Source: Chrysophaeum taylorii (lineage: Eukaryota; Sar; Pelagophyceae; Pelagomonadales; Pelagomonadaceae). From it: a stretch of DNA of 64,000 nt. Below the pieces are notes generated by a model, which ran no database searches, was not told the origin of the DNA, and was given only the letters and a program-made list of their open reading frames with translations. The first letter of the stretch is position 1, and the number at the start of each line of letters is the position of its first letter. Below, one piece after another: positions 23,912-34,666 of the stretch. The stretch spans positions 1 to 64,000 of the forward strand of contig JAQMWT010000121.1 in assembly GCA_029834535.1 (NCBI GenBank). The letters are read 5' to 3'. The translations under genes and the position numbers were made by a program.

Positions 23912-24119
23912 GTCTACGTACACTCGTCGCGTAATAAATAAACAATGGAAGCGAATACGTGGGAACTGTGCAAACTGTGGTTCCTGCCAGTGTTAAAGGG
24001 GCACCATGCACTGAACAGGCAGTTCGTTGGTAAGGGGGTGCTTGCTCCTCGGAGAAGAGCGGGCATGTTGTGTACTATCGTGGAGCATCCAAAAAAGCGG
24101 ACGTACCCAAAATATTCCA
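23912..24119 (-). repeat. Probable 5' LTR of retroelement copy 1
   Basis: On the minus strand this 208-bp piece starts TGGAATATTTTGGGTACGTC and ends GAGTGTACGTAGACA, the TG...CA ends of an LTR. Both ends match the corresponding region of copy 2 (53742-53936), and gag begins just inward of it in both. No partner LTR is found, so LTR status rests on that comparison. Confidence 0.55.
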
Positions 24120-24336
24120 CGAGCGCAACCAATACAGAGGACGTGTGTATTACAGACTACACACACACTGACACTGTTTTTTCACGCGACAATACGATAC
24201 TATAAACAAGCACACGCGTGCGATGGAGCTACAACCCGCGTATACAAATAATTGTGTTGCATGGCGAGGCTAGATCGGCGCGGTAACGATCCAAAAGCCA
24301 ATATGGTTTTCAAACGTGCATGCAACACAGGACCCC

Positions 24337-24351
24337 GCTGGGCCCATAACC
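24337..24351 (-). other. Half-tRNA-iMet primer-binding-site-like sequence
   Basis: The minus strand reads GGTTATGGGCCCAGC directly after ...CTGCAGCA. This is complementary to the anticodon arm of eukaryotic initiator tRNA, the half-molecule primer known from Drosophila copia, and it sits directly after a CA as it would after an LTR. No tRNA gene surrounds it. It suggests that a third retroelement LTR once lay at 24352 and rightwards, but no partner LTR is seen. Confidence 0.35.
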
Positions 24352-24660
24352 TGCTGCAGAGAATTCCGCTAGGCAGTGGATAGATCACCACCTACCTTTC
24401 ACGCGACAGACGACACATAGCAACCCCATTCATTCATTCATTCATTCATTCAGTGTAATTAATTACTACGTGCCTGCCTGCGCTAAGAGACCATGATGAC
24501 ATGACTCGACTCGACTCGACTCGACTCGATGATGAGGTCGAGGCACAGATCTAATTGAGTGTGTAGAAAGGAAGAAGAAGGGTAAGGAAGAGATCGCGTT
24601 CTCAACGGACGGCCGGAATAATAAGGGTCGGAGTTAGCAGCAGATTTCTGTGCACTACTA
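24352..24660. other. Microsatellite-rich spacer
   Basis: Contains (ATTC)n at about 24428-24453 and (GACTC)n at about 24503-24530. If the primer site at 24337-24351 is real, part of this would be an old LTR. No gene is seen. Confidence 0.4.
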
Positions 24661-24661
24661 T

Positions 24662-25637
24662 TTATTCAGGGTGTGGACAGCCGTTGGCACGAGCCCAGTC
24701 GAGGAGGTCGAGATGGCCGCCACGAGCCGCGCCGGAACAAGTTTCTTCGTCCCATGGACACCCGTTGGCACGAGCAAATTTGAGGATGTCGAGATGGCCG
24801 CCAGCGGCTGCGGAGGATTACGTATCTTCGTCCCAGGGACACCCTTCCTGGCGCACCCACTTTAGGACGTCGAGATGGCCGAATAGAGCAGCGCGGGAAC
24901 ACGTCTTCTCGTCCCAGGGACAACCCTCCTCGCGCGCCCACTTGAGTATGTCGATACGGCCGCCACGAGCTGCGCGGTAGGTAGTCTCCTCATCCCACGG
25001 ACAATCTCGAGAGCGCAGCCACTCGAGAATTCGGAGATGGACGCTCCCGGCTGCGCTCCAGCATGCGGTGGTGTTGTCAAAGGGGCACCCCGCTCGGCGC
25101 GCCCACTCGAGAACCTCTAAATTGCCGACCTCCGCTGCAATCGAGCACGCCAACATCTTCAGACCCTCTCGTTCGCGCAAGATCCACTCGATCGCGCCGA
25201 GGGCTATGAATTCCTTCAGCTCCGCTTCGGTTGTTGTTCCAGACGCGTGCACGCCGCTCGGCAACCGGACGTTCTCGTCGATTTCGGGGATCGTAGTTGT
25301 TGTTTGGTACGATCATCTTCAAGAGGTGGAACGCGTGCTGCTCGACGCCGACCTTGTCGATCGAAATTTCGACCACCAGAGTCTGCGTCGTGATGCGTCT
25401 CTAGAGAAGCCTCGGAGATGATGTCGTCTTCTAGAAAAATGTAGACCCAATCTTCGTGGGCGCTTTGAGCAACAATTCGCGCTTCGACGTCGCGCAATCG
25501 TCGACACCATTAAGAAGATCGCGTCCATGTCGACGAGCCTCCGCAACGCCATGCGTCGCTTCTCAAAGTCATTCTTCCTCGTCTTGGCTTGCTTTGGGGG
25601 GTGCATCTCATCATCGATCACCCAAGCGGCGTATGAC
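24662..25637 (-). pseudogene. Broken ankyrin-repeat gene
   Basis: Six ankyrin-type repeats are visible on the minus strand, each close to GHLDVLKWAR..GCPWDEET, a form common in algal and oomycete ankyrin proteins. The main frame (25264-24818) holds four. A TAA at 24820-24818 ends it, but the same frame continues with two more good repeats (LDILKFARANGCPWDEET, LDLLDWARANGCP) to a second TAA at 24664-24662. Upstream, coherent peptide (MIVPNNNYD; VEISIDKVGVEQHAFHLLKM; RRLVDMDAIFLMVST) is spread over other frames, implying at least two or three frameshifts between about 25280 and 25500. The 5' end abuts the Copia element starting near 25640. Most likely a dead gene. Sequencing error is the alternative, but other long frames in the window are clean. 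Confidence 0.75.
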
Positions 25638-25639
25638 AC

Positions 25640-28600
25640 TTATCACATGGTAGCAGGTGTTCGTTCACGATCGAGCCTGTGCTTGACTTCGTGGCGACTC
25701 CTCCTCGGCTTCAGTTCATTGCTACGTGTTCGGTTCGTTGTCGTCTATCATGTCCTCGATCGAAATTCAAGCTAGCAAGCTTTTTTTCGCAAAACCTTGC
25801 TTGATGCCTTCAGCGGTGAGCGACAGTTTTTTTTCAGCCGTGGCCACGTCGTCTCGCGAACATGATCATCTCTACCGGCGATCACATTATCTCGACCAAC
25901 GATTGGCTTGGACTAGCATCTCAGCATCTCGCTGCTCTGAAGAAGAATGAATTTCGCGTCAAGCAAGCAACAACGTTGATATCCATGAAAACCGCGACAT
26001 GAACTTCGCGCGACTTTACAAATCGCATTACCGTATTATCTACGTGGGCCGTGGGGAACGCGTAGCGAACTTCCTCTACAAGTTCATCATCATCATCATC
26101 GGAGTATACGAGTTGCTCGGCATTGTACCTATCACCGGAGTATACAAGTTGCTCGGCATTGTACCTGATCCGACGCACCCTCGAGTGTGTCCTCGCATTT
26201 GACTACGTGCATCGTGCTTCAAGCCTTACTGGCTTTGTTTTATCGTCTCGCGTTTCGTACCGACGACGACTGTGGTTGTTTGTACCCTTGAGAAGTTCAA
26301 CAACAATCAATTTAGATGGCATGCACAACCACTTCCGCCGCGCTATCCGCCGCGTCCTCAGCCACGACTTCAGCCTCTTCCAACTGACCTACCCTAGACG
26401 CTCCCCTTTCCCAACACCCTGGCTCTCCTCGATTCCGACGCACTACCCAATGTCCTTTTGGCGGCTGCTGCAAGGATCATCACTTTAAGAGGGACTGCCG
26501 CAAGTTTCACAGTTCCTAGCTATTCCACGACAACGCGCTACCCACCATCGCCGTTCTTCTCAGCAGCGCAACACTTCCCATGACTCCAAAAACACCCAAC
26601 AACACCAACCCACCAAAACCACCACCACTAACACTACCTTTTCTGCTCCTATGCCTACTCCCACCTTGACTGATTCTAGTTCCACTCCGCCGCTTTTCTT
26701 AATACCACCACCCATTACACCCCCTTCACCGCCTTAAACGGCCGCACCAAGCGTCTCACATCCACCTCCCGATACTCCATCTTATCATATTTGCACCTTT
26801 CTGTCAATCAAGATAATTCCAAGTCAGCGTGTGTACCGCCGATTTTCTGCCGCAAGCACATCAACAACCCCCTCCCACGGAAGCCCCCCGTTTTTGTGAA
26901 GAAAAAGTGTTTTTGTGGAAGCCCCTCGTTTTTGTTTTTAGCTCCCATTGCACAGGCGCCCTTCGTTCTGTATTTTCCGCTATTCGTTGCTCCTCTCCTC
27001 GTTCTGTCTTTTCACCTCGTCGTTACTCCCCTCCTTGTTCTGTATTTTCCGCTATTCATTGCTCCTCTCCTCGTTCTGTCTTTTCACCTCGTCGTTGCTC
27101 CCCTCCTCGTTGTCTTTTCACCTCGTCGTTGCTCCCCTCCTCGTTCTGCATTTTCAGCTATTCGTTGATCCACTCCCCGTTCTATAATTTCTGCTATTCG
27201 TTGATCCACTCCCCGTTCTATATTTTCTGCTATTCGTTGATCCACTCCTCGTTGTGCTTGTCGGTTTTGGTAGAACCAGCGAATCACGTTCCATCGCGCA
27301 TTTCACCTGCCACAACGAAGCTGTGCCTGTCAATTTTTCGCGTGCGCAGCTTTCGTGCTTCCTATGTGGTTGGATCGCTCATCTTCGGGATCCTGGACAG
27401 ACGCTTCTTTGCTGTGTGATTTGTGGTTCTCCTTCGCGCACTCTCGCCTTTTCGCCGCTTTTCTGACCTTTAAAATCCGGTTTTGCTATCGCAGTGAATT
27501 CCGTGCTCAGCACCCGCGACGCTATCTGCAATGTTCTTACGTGTCACTGCGACGCTATCTGCAACGTTCTTACGTGCCACAACTGTTTTGCCACTATCGC
27601 CACCTTCTACTGCAGTCCACTCGAGTATGACGAAAAAAACTCGCCGCTTGCTCCTCCAACGTTGGCCCATATGGCAACTTCGTTCTTGCGAACACGAAAA
27701 AGGGCCACTTTCTTATCTGCCACAGCAGGCTGGCATACTGCAGCCTGGTCTACCCGTGTTCGTTCCTTACACACCGCTGGCGCGTCCGAAGTCTTCCATC
27801 TTCGCGTACAGGACGCGGTCGTGCCCATGGCAACTTGCTCGCGCCACAACAACCAAACACCCAACGTTCGCATCAACCCTGTTTACGCCTGTTTTTGCTT
27901 CTGTCGACTCCGACCATCGTCATAACCTGGTCACCATGCACCATGCAACATATCTGCCCAAAGGCCACGTTCTCATCAGACGTCTGATACACCGCCATCA
28001 TATATACCAGCCTGTGTTCCCGCTATCTTTACCCCGCTGCGATCCTCAGTGGCAACAATCGCTTAACGCAAGTCTCCCCAGGCACTTTTGTCGCTATTGT
28101 TCTTCAGACCTCGATTTTGCTGACAGTTTCGCTTATCAGATTTCCTGCAATGTCAACCACCGAAGGAACTTCAACGTTGTTCTGACTTTCTCGAATGACG
28201 CTTCCAAGCTCCCGTCTACTGTTGCCCGATTGTCACCTGTTCTTCCGCTGTTGCCCCCCCCTTGTCCCCTGTGTTTGATGAGAATGCGCCGGTTTCACTG
28301 GGACTGATCACCCCATCACGTGAACCGACCATTCTACGAGCTCATGAACTCCGACGAACCAAAGAGAGAAAACAACAGAGAGAAAACAACAAAAAGTGCA
28401 CAACAAAGTCGAGCCAACCCGAGCCGACAAAATAACAAGCATGCAAAACAAAAAGCATGCAAAACAAAGTCGAGCCAAACGGAGCCGACCGCGCAAAGTC
28501 GACAAAAAGCGCACATTATTCAGAAACAAATGGAGAACCAACTCAAACCCACAATACTGGCGTTTTACCACGCACTGTCGATTCTGCGTCATCTTGTCCT

Positions 28601-30225
28601 TCCCTGTACGTTAATTATTCTAGCTTTCGTTTGTTAGTTCATTATGTCTTCCTCCCCCTCTGTCTCGCCCAGCCCATCCAAATCCTGCACGTCGGTTACA
28701 AGCCCTTGCCACAGAATATCATTCCCTCGGTCAGCTCGGTTGCTCGGATGTTGTTCGTGTTCCTTCTCCTTTTTCTGGCACCATCTACCCCATGAAGTGG
28801 GTCCACGGCGTTGCTGTTCACGACTGGGATTTGCATAAGTTGGATGTCAGCTCCGCTTTTATCCAAGCTCCCATTGACGAAGACATCTATGTCTGGCCAC
28901 CCGAGGGTTATGCTCCTCGCCAACCCACCGATGGTTTCAAAATCATTTACACGCTCCGTAGCTCTTGGTATGGTTGCAAACAAGCTTGTCGTAATTGGTG
29001 GCTTTATTTGGCACGCTTTCTCGTCAATGGCTGGGGCTTCGTCCGCGGATCTGGTGACACTTGCCGTTACAAGCTCGCGCTTAATTCTACCGTTGTCCTA
29101 CGTCTCGTTCTTGTCGTTGATGATCTTCTTGTGACGCACCCTCGTCCTCGCCTTGGTCATTACCCAGCCTTCTTCCTCCGTTTCCGAACCTTCACTAATG
29201 TTAACGAGCTTGATCTGACCACTTACGTTGGTCTCCGCATTACGCGTGCTCGTGCACAACCAGACTTGACTCCCGCTCCCAAAAGGTCTTCGTCTTTCTG
29301 CGGCTGATTGTCCTGCACCTGGCTCCCCCGATCAGGTCTTCATGGCACGCATCCCTTTTCGTCGTATTGTTGGCTGTGTTTTATTTATCTCCATCATGAC
29401 TCGCCCTGATATCACTTGGTCCGTCAATCAGTGTGCGCGTTTTTCACACAATCCTGGTAAACCCCACTGGCACGCTTTATCCCACACTCTGCGTTATCTC
29501 AACGGTTTTCAGGCTCTTACACTTGTTCTTGGTCGCGATTCTACCCTTCGTCTCTGTGGTTATTCCGACTCCAGCTGGACCGACGACCCTGATGACCGCC
29601 ACTCCACTACTGACTCTTGTTTTCTCCTTGCTGGCTCTATGATAGCCTACTGCTCAAGTAGTACCTCCTCGCCCGCTCCTCTTTTGAAGCTGAATTGCTC
29701 GCTCTTTACGCCGCCGCTACTGCTGAGCTCTCTTTAGGCTTCTCAAACTTTTTGATGCCTTTGGTCTCCCTCGTCACACGGTACTACCAATGTACGTCGA
29801 TAACAGAACCACCGTCACCCAAGTCCGTCTCCAATGTCTCGCGCGGCGCACCCGCCATATTGATATTCGTTTTTAACAGCACCGCCGAATATCATCGCAC
29901 CCACATCATTGATCTCCAACACTATCCCCGCCTTGACAACCTTAGCGATATCTTCACCCGTAGTACGGAAGCTCCTCCCTTCCTCCGGCTTCGTGCTCGT
30001 TACCTCACCTCGTGACTTCACCCGACATCTCCTGTCTCTTTCTGCCACACTGCCTCTCATGACGTCTTCCTTCAAGCTTCTCCTCTGTAAGCGTCTCACT
30101 TCCCCCTTTTTTTTCCTTTTCTTTCTTTTCCAGCACCTGCGTGAGGACATCACTAACCCCTTTTTCCTTTTCTTTCTTTTCCAGCACCTGTGTGAGGAAG
30201 CTATGACACTTACCCCTGCACCACG
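25640..30225 (+). mobile_element. Old Copia retroelement A
   Basis: Same family as the complete element at 34667-39125. A primer site TGGTAGCAGGTG at about 25649 is preceded by a few bases of 5' LTR. A gag-type region follows, with a zinc-knuckle-like sequence near 26454-26510, then a 36-bp tandem array, much-altered integrase, reverse transcriptase (about 28.8-29.3 kb, LDVSSAFIQAPIDED and LVVDDLLV), RNase H (to about 30.0 kb) and the first 30 or so bases of the 3' LTR (from 30191, TGTGAGGAAGCTATGACA). It is broken with a dozen or more lesions, including lost integrase sequence, and is older than element B. Confidence 0.85.
26957..27262 (+). repeat. 36-bp tandem array inside Copia A
   Basis: About eight units of roughly 36 bp built on CTCGTTCTGTNTTTTC and CTATTCGTTGCTCC. 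The same array occurs in Copia B (35594-35785) with fewer units. It lies between the gag-type and integrase-type regions. Confidence 0.8.
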
Positions 30226-30295
30226 TCCCCATTATAGTTCTCACATCCCCATTTCAGCTCTCACATAAGGGGGCGTTATTACTCAGGCGGGGAAT

Positions 30296-30695
30296 GTGTT
30301 GTTGGAGATCTCAATGATGCGATAATATTCATTCGGCAGTGCTGTAAAATCGAATGTCGATGTGGCGGGTGCGCCGCGTCATGCACTGGAGACGGACTGT
30401 GCTGTTGTCGACATACATAGGTGCCGTGTGACGAGGGAGAGATCAAAGTCGTCAAAAAGTTTGAGAAGCCAAGTGAGCTGATCGTCAGTTCCAAGTGATA
30501 GCAGGGCGAGTCATGACGGAGATAAATAAAACACAGCCAACAATACGACGAAAAGGGATGCGTGCCATGAAGACCTGATCGGGGGAGCCAGGTGCAGGAC
30601 AATCAGCCGCAGAAAGACGAAGACCTTTTGGGAGCGGGAGTCAATTCGGGTTTACTATTGATAAAGCGATGTTCGCCGAGAATCTTGGGGTGATC
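30296..30695 (-). mobile_element. Inverted fragment of the same Copia family
   Basis: The minus strand matches the 3' part of reverse transcriptase and the RNase H region of elements A and B (HRFINSKPELTPAPK; HPFSSYCWLCFIYL against the corresponding segment). It is a deleted, broken fragment facing element A, joined to it through about 70 bp. Confidence 0.75.
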
Positions 30696-30699
30696 CGGC

Positions 30700-30940
30700 A
30701 GCTTGATGTCCTCGGACCGGCGAACGCGGGGGCCGTGGCCTCTTGCTTTTCGCGCAGCTCGGTGGTGAACTTTTTCGGCAGCAAATCTCGATCGATTGCG
30801 GGTGGGACTCGATCGCCACTTGCTGCCTCCGAGTTTGTCACCGGCGAGTAGAGGACCGTCGCCTCCAAGTACGGCACCGGCAAATTTGGCGCCACCTGCT
30901 TCGTGTTCGGCAGCAACTTGGTTTTCTCCTCGTACAAGAT
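30700..30940 (-). CDS. Hypothetical coding fragment
   Basis: One minus frame has well-mixed composition (EEKTKLLPNTKQVAPNLPV, EATVLYSPVTNSEA, DRDLLPKKFTTELREKQEA) and looks like real protein, but no family is recognised. It runs into the inverted Copia fragment on its 3' side, so it may be a host exon cut by that insertion. Confidence 0.3.
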
Positions 30941-30949
30941 ATGTCACTT

Positions 30950-31860
30950 AATTACCCCTGCTTCTAGTATCCTTACGTCGTAACGCGCCATCGCGACACG
31001 GGTGGTGGTCGGGCTGAAAATTTTTTAATATTGCCCTATTTCTATTCCAGATGTGATGAGCGAACTCGCTTGCTTTTAAAATGGTTAATCGTCGTCGTTG
31101 ATCGTCTCGTCTCCTTTGTTTTCTTAGAGGGGAATGACTTGAGGATCGATGTACTCGAGCCCACTTAATAAACAAATAAATAAATAAACTCCTTGTTCGT
31201 GCGCAGGGTCAGAAACAAGTCCAGCTCCGAGGAGGGTGTTGCAACACCTCAGTCATGACGATAAGTTGGCAGCTGAGATGATATGCGCGAGCGCGCCGAT
31301 ATTCACGCCTCGAGCCATGATGTCTGGAAGGCAGCGGTACACCCGGTTACCTTTTCGAGTCGCGTCTAGAGCTTGCCGACTGTTGTTGAGCATCATCACG
31401 TCCAAGAGCTTCCTGGATGTTTAGAGAAAGAAGTCCGTCAGGAAATAAATTCCTCGAGCCAATCTCGATGCTGCGAGCGTACTGCTCCTCGGGCTGAGGA
31501 AGTGACGTTGCCGTCCTAAAAATTCTTGGCGTGTTGTACTGGTTCACAGGCACGAAGCCGTTGCCGTCCTCCTCCTTACCTTAGCTCACCTTACCGTCGT
31601 GATCACGATCTCATCCTCCACGTCGTGGCACGCCACGGGAGGCGACTGCTCCGGGACTCGGCCTGGTCGTCGCATGCGGGGACCGTAACGCAGACATCGT
31701 CTACAGACCCCGCCACGTCGTTCAACGAGATGGATGTAGTAATGTCGAAAAACTAGTTTACCATCATTTTGAAAGGACTGGTAAAGTAGAGGAATTTCGT
31801 AATATTTATTTTTTACTAACGTAGGAGCAGAAAGAAGGGTAAGGTTGATTTGAAGGAGCG
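30950..31860. other. Spacer upstream of succinyl-CoA ligase
   Basis: Two minus-strand pieces of plausible peptide occur at 31553-31347 (TSLPQPEEQYARSIEIGS..) and, in another frame, 31424-31236 (RKLLDVMMLNNSRQALDAT), possibly one dead gene. An (AAAT)n run is at about 31167-31188. The last 100 bp must hold the promoter of the ligase gene; no clear element is seen. Confidence 0.3.
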
Positions 31861-33364
31861 ATGAGGCGGTTGTTTTCGTCGTCAGCTGCTGTGTGGGTTA
31901 ACAGAGAGACGCGCGTGATCTGCCAGGGGTTCACGGGGAAGCAGGGGACCTTCCACAGCCAGGGCGCCCTCGACTACGGGACGCAGGTTGTTGGGGGCGT
32001 CACCCCGAAGAAAGGGGGAAGTGTTCACCTCGGTCTCCCGGTTTTTAACACTGTCTCCGAAGCAAAAGAAACCCTCAACCCAGACGCCTCCATGATCTAC
32101 GTCCCGCCCCCCTTCTGCAAGCAGGCGATCCTCGACGCGATCGCGGCCGAGATTCCTTTGGTGGTGCGTTTGGTTGTTGTTCTGCGACGTTGTCGCCTTG
32201 CGTGTCATGCTATGTGTCATGCTTGTGTGCGTGTCATGCTTGTGAGCGTGTCATGCTTGTGAGCGTGTCATGCTTGTGAGCGTGCCATGCTCGTGAGCGT
32301 GCCATGCTTGTGACCATGTCATGCTTGCGAGCTTGAGCGTGTCATGCTTGTGTGCGTGTCATGCTTGTGACCGTGCCATGCTCGTGAGCTTGCCATGCTT
32401 GTGACCATGTCATTCTTGCGAGCTTGAGCGTGTCATGCTTGTGAGCGTGTCATGCTTGTGAGCGTGTCATGCTTGTGAGCGTGCCATGCTCGTGAGCGTG
32501 CCATGCTTGTGACCATGTCATGCTTGCGAGCTTGAGCGTGTCATGCTTGTGTGCGTGTCATGCTTGTGACCGTGCCATGCTCGTGAGCTTGCCATGCTTG
32601 TGACCATGTCATGCTTGCGAGCTTGAGCGTGTCATGCTTGTGTGTGTGTCATGCTTGTGAGCGTGCCATGCTTGTGAGCGTGCCATGCTCGCGACCATGT
32701 CGTGCTCGCGACCCTGTCGTGCTCGCGACCCCGTCACGTGCTCGCGACCCCGTCACGCGCTCGTCAACAGGTTTGCATCACCGAGGGCATACCGCAGCAG
32801 GATATGGTCGCGGTGAAACAGGCGTTGTCGACGCAAAAGGCGACGCGGCTCGTCGGTCCGAACTGCCCGGGGATCATCAAACCCGGGGAATGCAAGATCG
32901 GTATCATGCCCGGGTACATCCACAAACCCGGAAAGATCGGCGTCGTGAGCCGTTCCGGAACTTTGACCTACGAAGCCGTGCACCAGACGACCGCCGTCGG
33001 CCTTGGGCAGTCGACGTGCGTCGGCATCGGCGGAGACCCGTTCAACGGAACAAATTTTGTCGACGTGCTGGAGAAATTCGTCGAGGATCCCCAAACCGAG
33101 GGGATCATTCTGATCGGGGAAATCGGGGGTACGGCCGAGGAAGACGCGGCCGAGTGGCTCAAGGGTAAGACGTCGAAACCGGTTGTCGGCTTCATCGCCG
33201 GAACGACCGCGCCCCCGGGTCGCCGCATGGGCCACGCGGGAGCTATCGTTTCGGGGGGGAAGGGCACGGCCGCCGCAAAAATTGCAGCCTTTGAATCCGC
33301 CGGCATCCACGTCTCGCGCTCTCCAGCCAAGCTCGGCCTCACCATGCTCAACGCCATGTCTTAA
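31861..33364 (+). CDS. Succinyl-CoA ligase (ADP/GDP-forming) alpha subunit, mitochondrial
   Basis: Two exons, 31861-32163 and 32771-33364, encode 298 residues, close to the family's length. The GT-AG intron (GTGCGT...CAACAG) falls between EIPLV and VCITEG, exactly joining conserved family sequence. The enzyme converts succinyl-CoA to succinate with formation of ATP or GTP in the mitochondrial TCA cycle, as alpha-beta heterodimer. A short N-terminal [13 protein letters not shown] is Arg/Ser-rich and suits a mitochondrial presequence. The CoA-binding fold shows [19 protein letters not shown], then GPNCPGII and [15 protein letters not shown]. The phosphohistidine lies in [16 protein letters not shown] (His256). 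It ends [13 protein letters not shown]. All key residues are present; no beta subunit is nearby, as usual in eukaryotes. Confidence 0.95.
32200..32765 (+). repeat. Minisatellite with higher-order structure filling the ligase intron
   Basis: A 17-bp unit close to GTGTCATGCTTGTGAGC is repeated about thirty times through nearly the whole intron, with variants (GTGCCATGCTCGTGAGC, GACCATGTCATGCTTGCGA). A block of about 199 bp is itself duplicated (from about 32311 and again from about 32510), giving higher-order repeats. Splice sites lie just outside the array. Confidence 0.9.
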
Positions 33365-33504
33365 AAATAGTAAAGAAAGGATTGTGGGAGGGATAGCCTA
33401 GCCCTATCCAATGGCAAGGCGGTGCTGAGGGCGGTTTGCGACGACGAGGTGCTGGCGATACGTGCGCCGAACTTTACCGCCGCCTTGGATCCACTTAGAA
33501 AGTG

Positions 33505-34552
33505 ACAAGTGCAGGCCAGTAAGTTCACCTAGTCCCAATCTCTAACCCCAGTAAGTTCACCTGGTCCCAGTAAGTTCACCTGGTCAGTAAGTTCACCTAG
33601 TCCCAATCTCTAACCCCAGTAAGTTCGGCGTAAACCCACTCGTGCTCACACCCACTCACCCCACTCTCCTTCGAGCTCGTCGCTCTCACCTCCGCCAATC
33701 TAAGCTGCTTTGCCGTACACGCCGCTGGCCTTTGCGTTCACTCTAAAAACCCCTGTAAGTTCACTTGGCCCCAGTAAGTTCACCTGGTCACTCGCTCCTA
33801 GTCCCAATCTCACCCCAGTAAGTTCACCTGGTCCCAGTAGTTCACCTACAGTGCGCGTGTAGACGCCGGGAGGGCTTATCGGTATTGCGCAGCACGTGGA
33901 GTAGGGTGGAGTCGTCGACCAAGAAGAGGATATCCTCGGGGTTGCCGATCGACAGAGAGCCACGTAGAGCTGGACGTGACAGAAGACGGGCTTCGCAAAG
34001 AGGACGCCGACCTCGCGGGGCGTCTGGCCCTGGCTCTTGTTGATCGTTTGGCGTCGGCGGGCCTTAAGGGATATAGGTTGGAGGAGCCTCGGTGACAACG
34101 ACACGATCGATCATGTATCTGGTACCGTTGCAGTGGCCGTGCGACGGGTCGAGGTTGCGAAGACTTTAAGCTCGCGATCAAAGTCAACATGCCGTTGGTT
34201 CTCAGGGAGTCGAAAACTCGACTGTAAAGAGCGAGGCGTCGTCTTCCGACCCAACCTAGTCGGCCGAAAAGAACTCCGACGCCTCGTCTCCGGGAAAAAA
34301 AGGCCGCGGTCATGCGCGCGTTGTCAGCATCGACAACATCGTTTCGACGGGGCGTGAGAATGGCGCGCTCAAAGAGCCGCCGCGCGTCGTGGAAATAGTC
34401 TGCGAGGTCGCCGTGGACGGCTTGGAGGATCAATGCCTGGCTCTCGCGCCTACCTGATCCTTACTCTCGCGCCTACCTGATCCTTACCCTAAATCGAGGG
34501 ACAGACAGACAGACAAACAAACAGACAAACATCTGTCGATTAGTAGTTAGGA
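33505..34552 (-). mobile_element. Helitron-derived block, copy 1
   Basis: This 1048-bp block is shared nearly base for base with 43317-44373. The minus strand encodes the C-terminal part of a Helitron Pif1-type helicase: LQAVHGDLADYFHDARRLFE, AILTPRRNDVVDADN, then in another frame TINKSQGQTPREVGVLF and QLYVALCR. Frames change at least twice and no Rep/HUH part is present, so it is a dead, internally deleted derivative. The minus-strand 5' end reads TCCTAACTACTAATC, consistent with the TC start of Helitrons; the other end (..GCCTGCACTTGT) lacks a clear CTRR, so the 3' terminus is unresolved. A 19-bp minisatellite forms the 3' third. Confidence 0.75.
33515..33860. repeat. 19-bp minisatellite at one end of the Helitron block
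   Basis: Units close to CCCAGTAAGTTCACCTGGT, interspersed with CTAGTCCCAATCTCTAACC. The second block has the same array at about 43327-43670 with different unit arrangement. Confidence 0.85.
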
Positions 34553-34661
34553 CAACGCCACATCCCCTTATTCCGCCCGGTATGTTCCTTACCCTTCTTC
34601 CCACAATCGAAAATTTGGGAGGCCCTAACGTAACACAAAACGGTCGGCCTAAATGATGTCT

Positions 34662-34666
34662 CAGCG
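34662..34666. repeat. Left target-site duplication of Copia B
   Basis: CAGCG immediately before the 5' LTR, repeated at 39126-39130 immediately after the 3' LTR. Five bases is the usual Copia integrase footprint. Confidence 0.9.

Larger units (their letters stand above)
15400..24119 (-). mobile_element. Old Copia-type LTR retroelement carrying a cytosine-5 methyltransferase domain (copy 1)
   Basis: This is a fossil element on the minus strand. Parts in order from the right: probable 5' LTR (23912-24119), gag (about 23.5-22.8 kb), protease-type region (about 22.3 kb), cytosine-5 methyltransferase domain (about 21.8-20.1 kb), integrase-type core (about 19.3-18.7 kb), Copia reverse transcriptase (about 17.6-16.8 kb, including a DDIVIVSND box) and RNase H end (about 16.2-15.9 kb, with HHVPGKLNVA, the usual Copia terminus). 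The order gag-protease-integrase-RT-RNase H is that of Ty1/Copia, with the methyltransferase inserted before integrase. It carries probably more than twenty breaks and cannot be active. No 3' LTR is recognised, so the left end is approximate. Gag, protease and methyltransferase segments match the younger copy at 49128-53936. It is old, judging from decay and from microsatellites grown inside it. Confidence 0.8.

Noticed and set aside
24337-24351. Initiator tRNA gene suggested by GCTGGGCCCATAACC
   Set aside because: Only the anticodon arm matches; D arm, T arm and acceptor stem are missing. A primer-site explanation fits better.
32200-32765. CRISPR-like array in the ligase intron
   Set aside because: Units are contiguous 17-bp repeats without unique spacers, in a eukaryotic intron: a minisatellite.
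33505-34552. Host Pif1 helicase gene
   Set aside because: Only the C-terminal part is present, in several frames, and the whole block is repeated at 43317-44373 with sharp borders.
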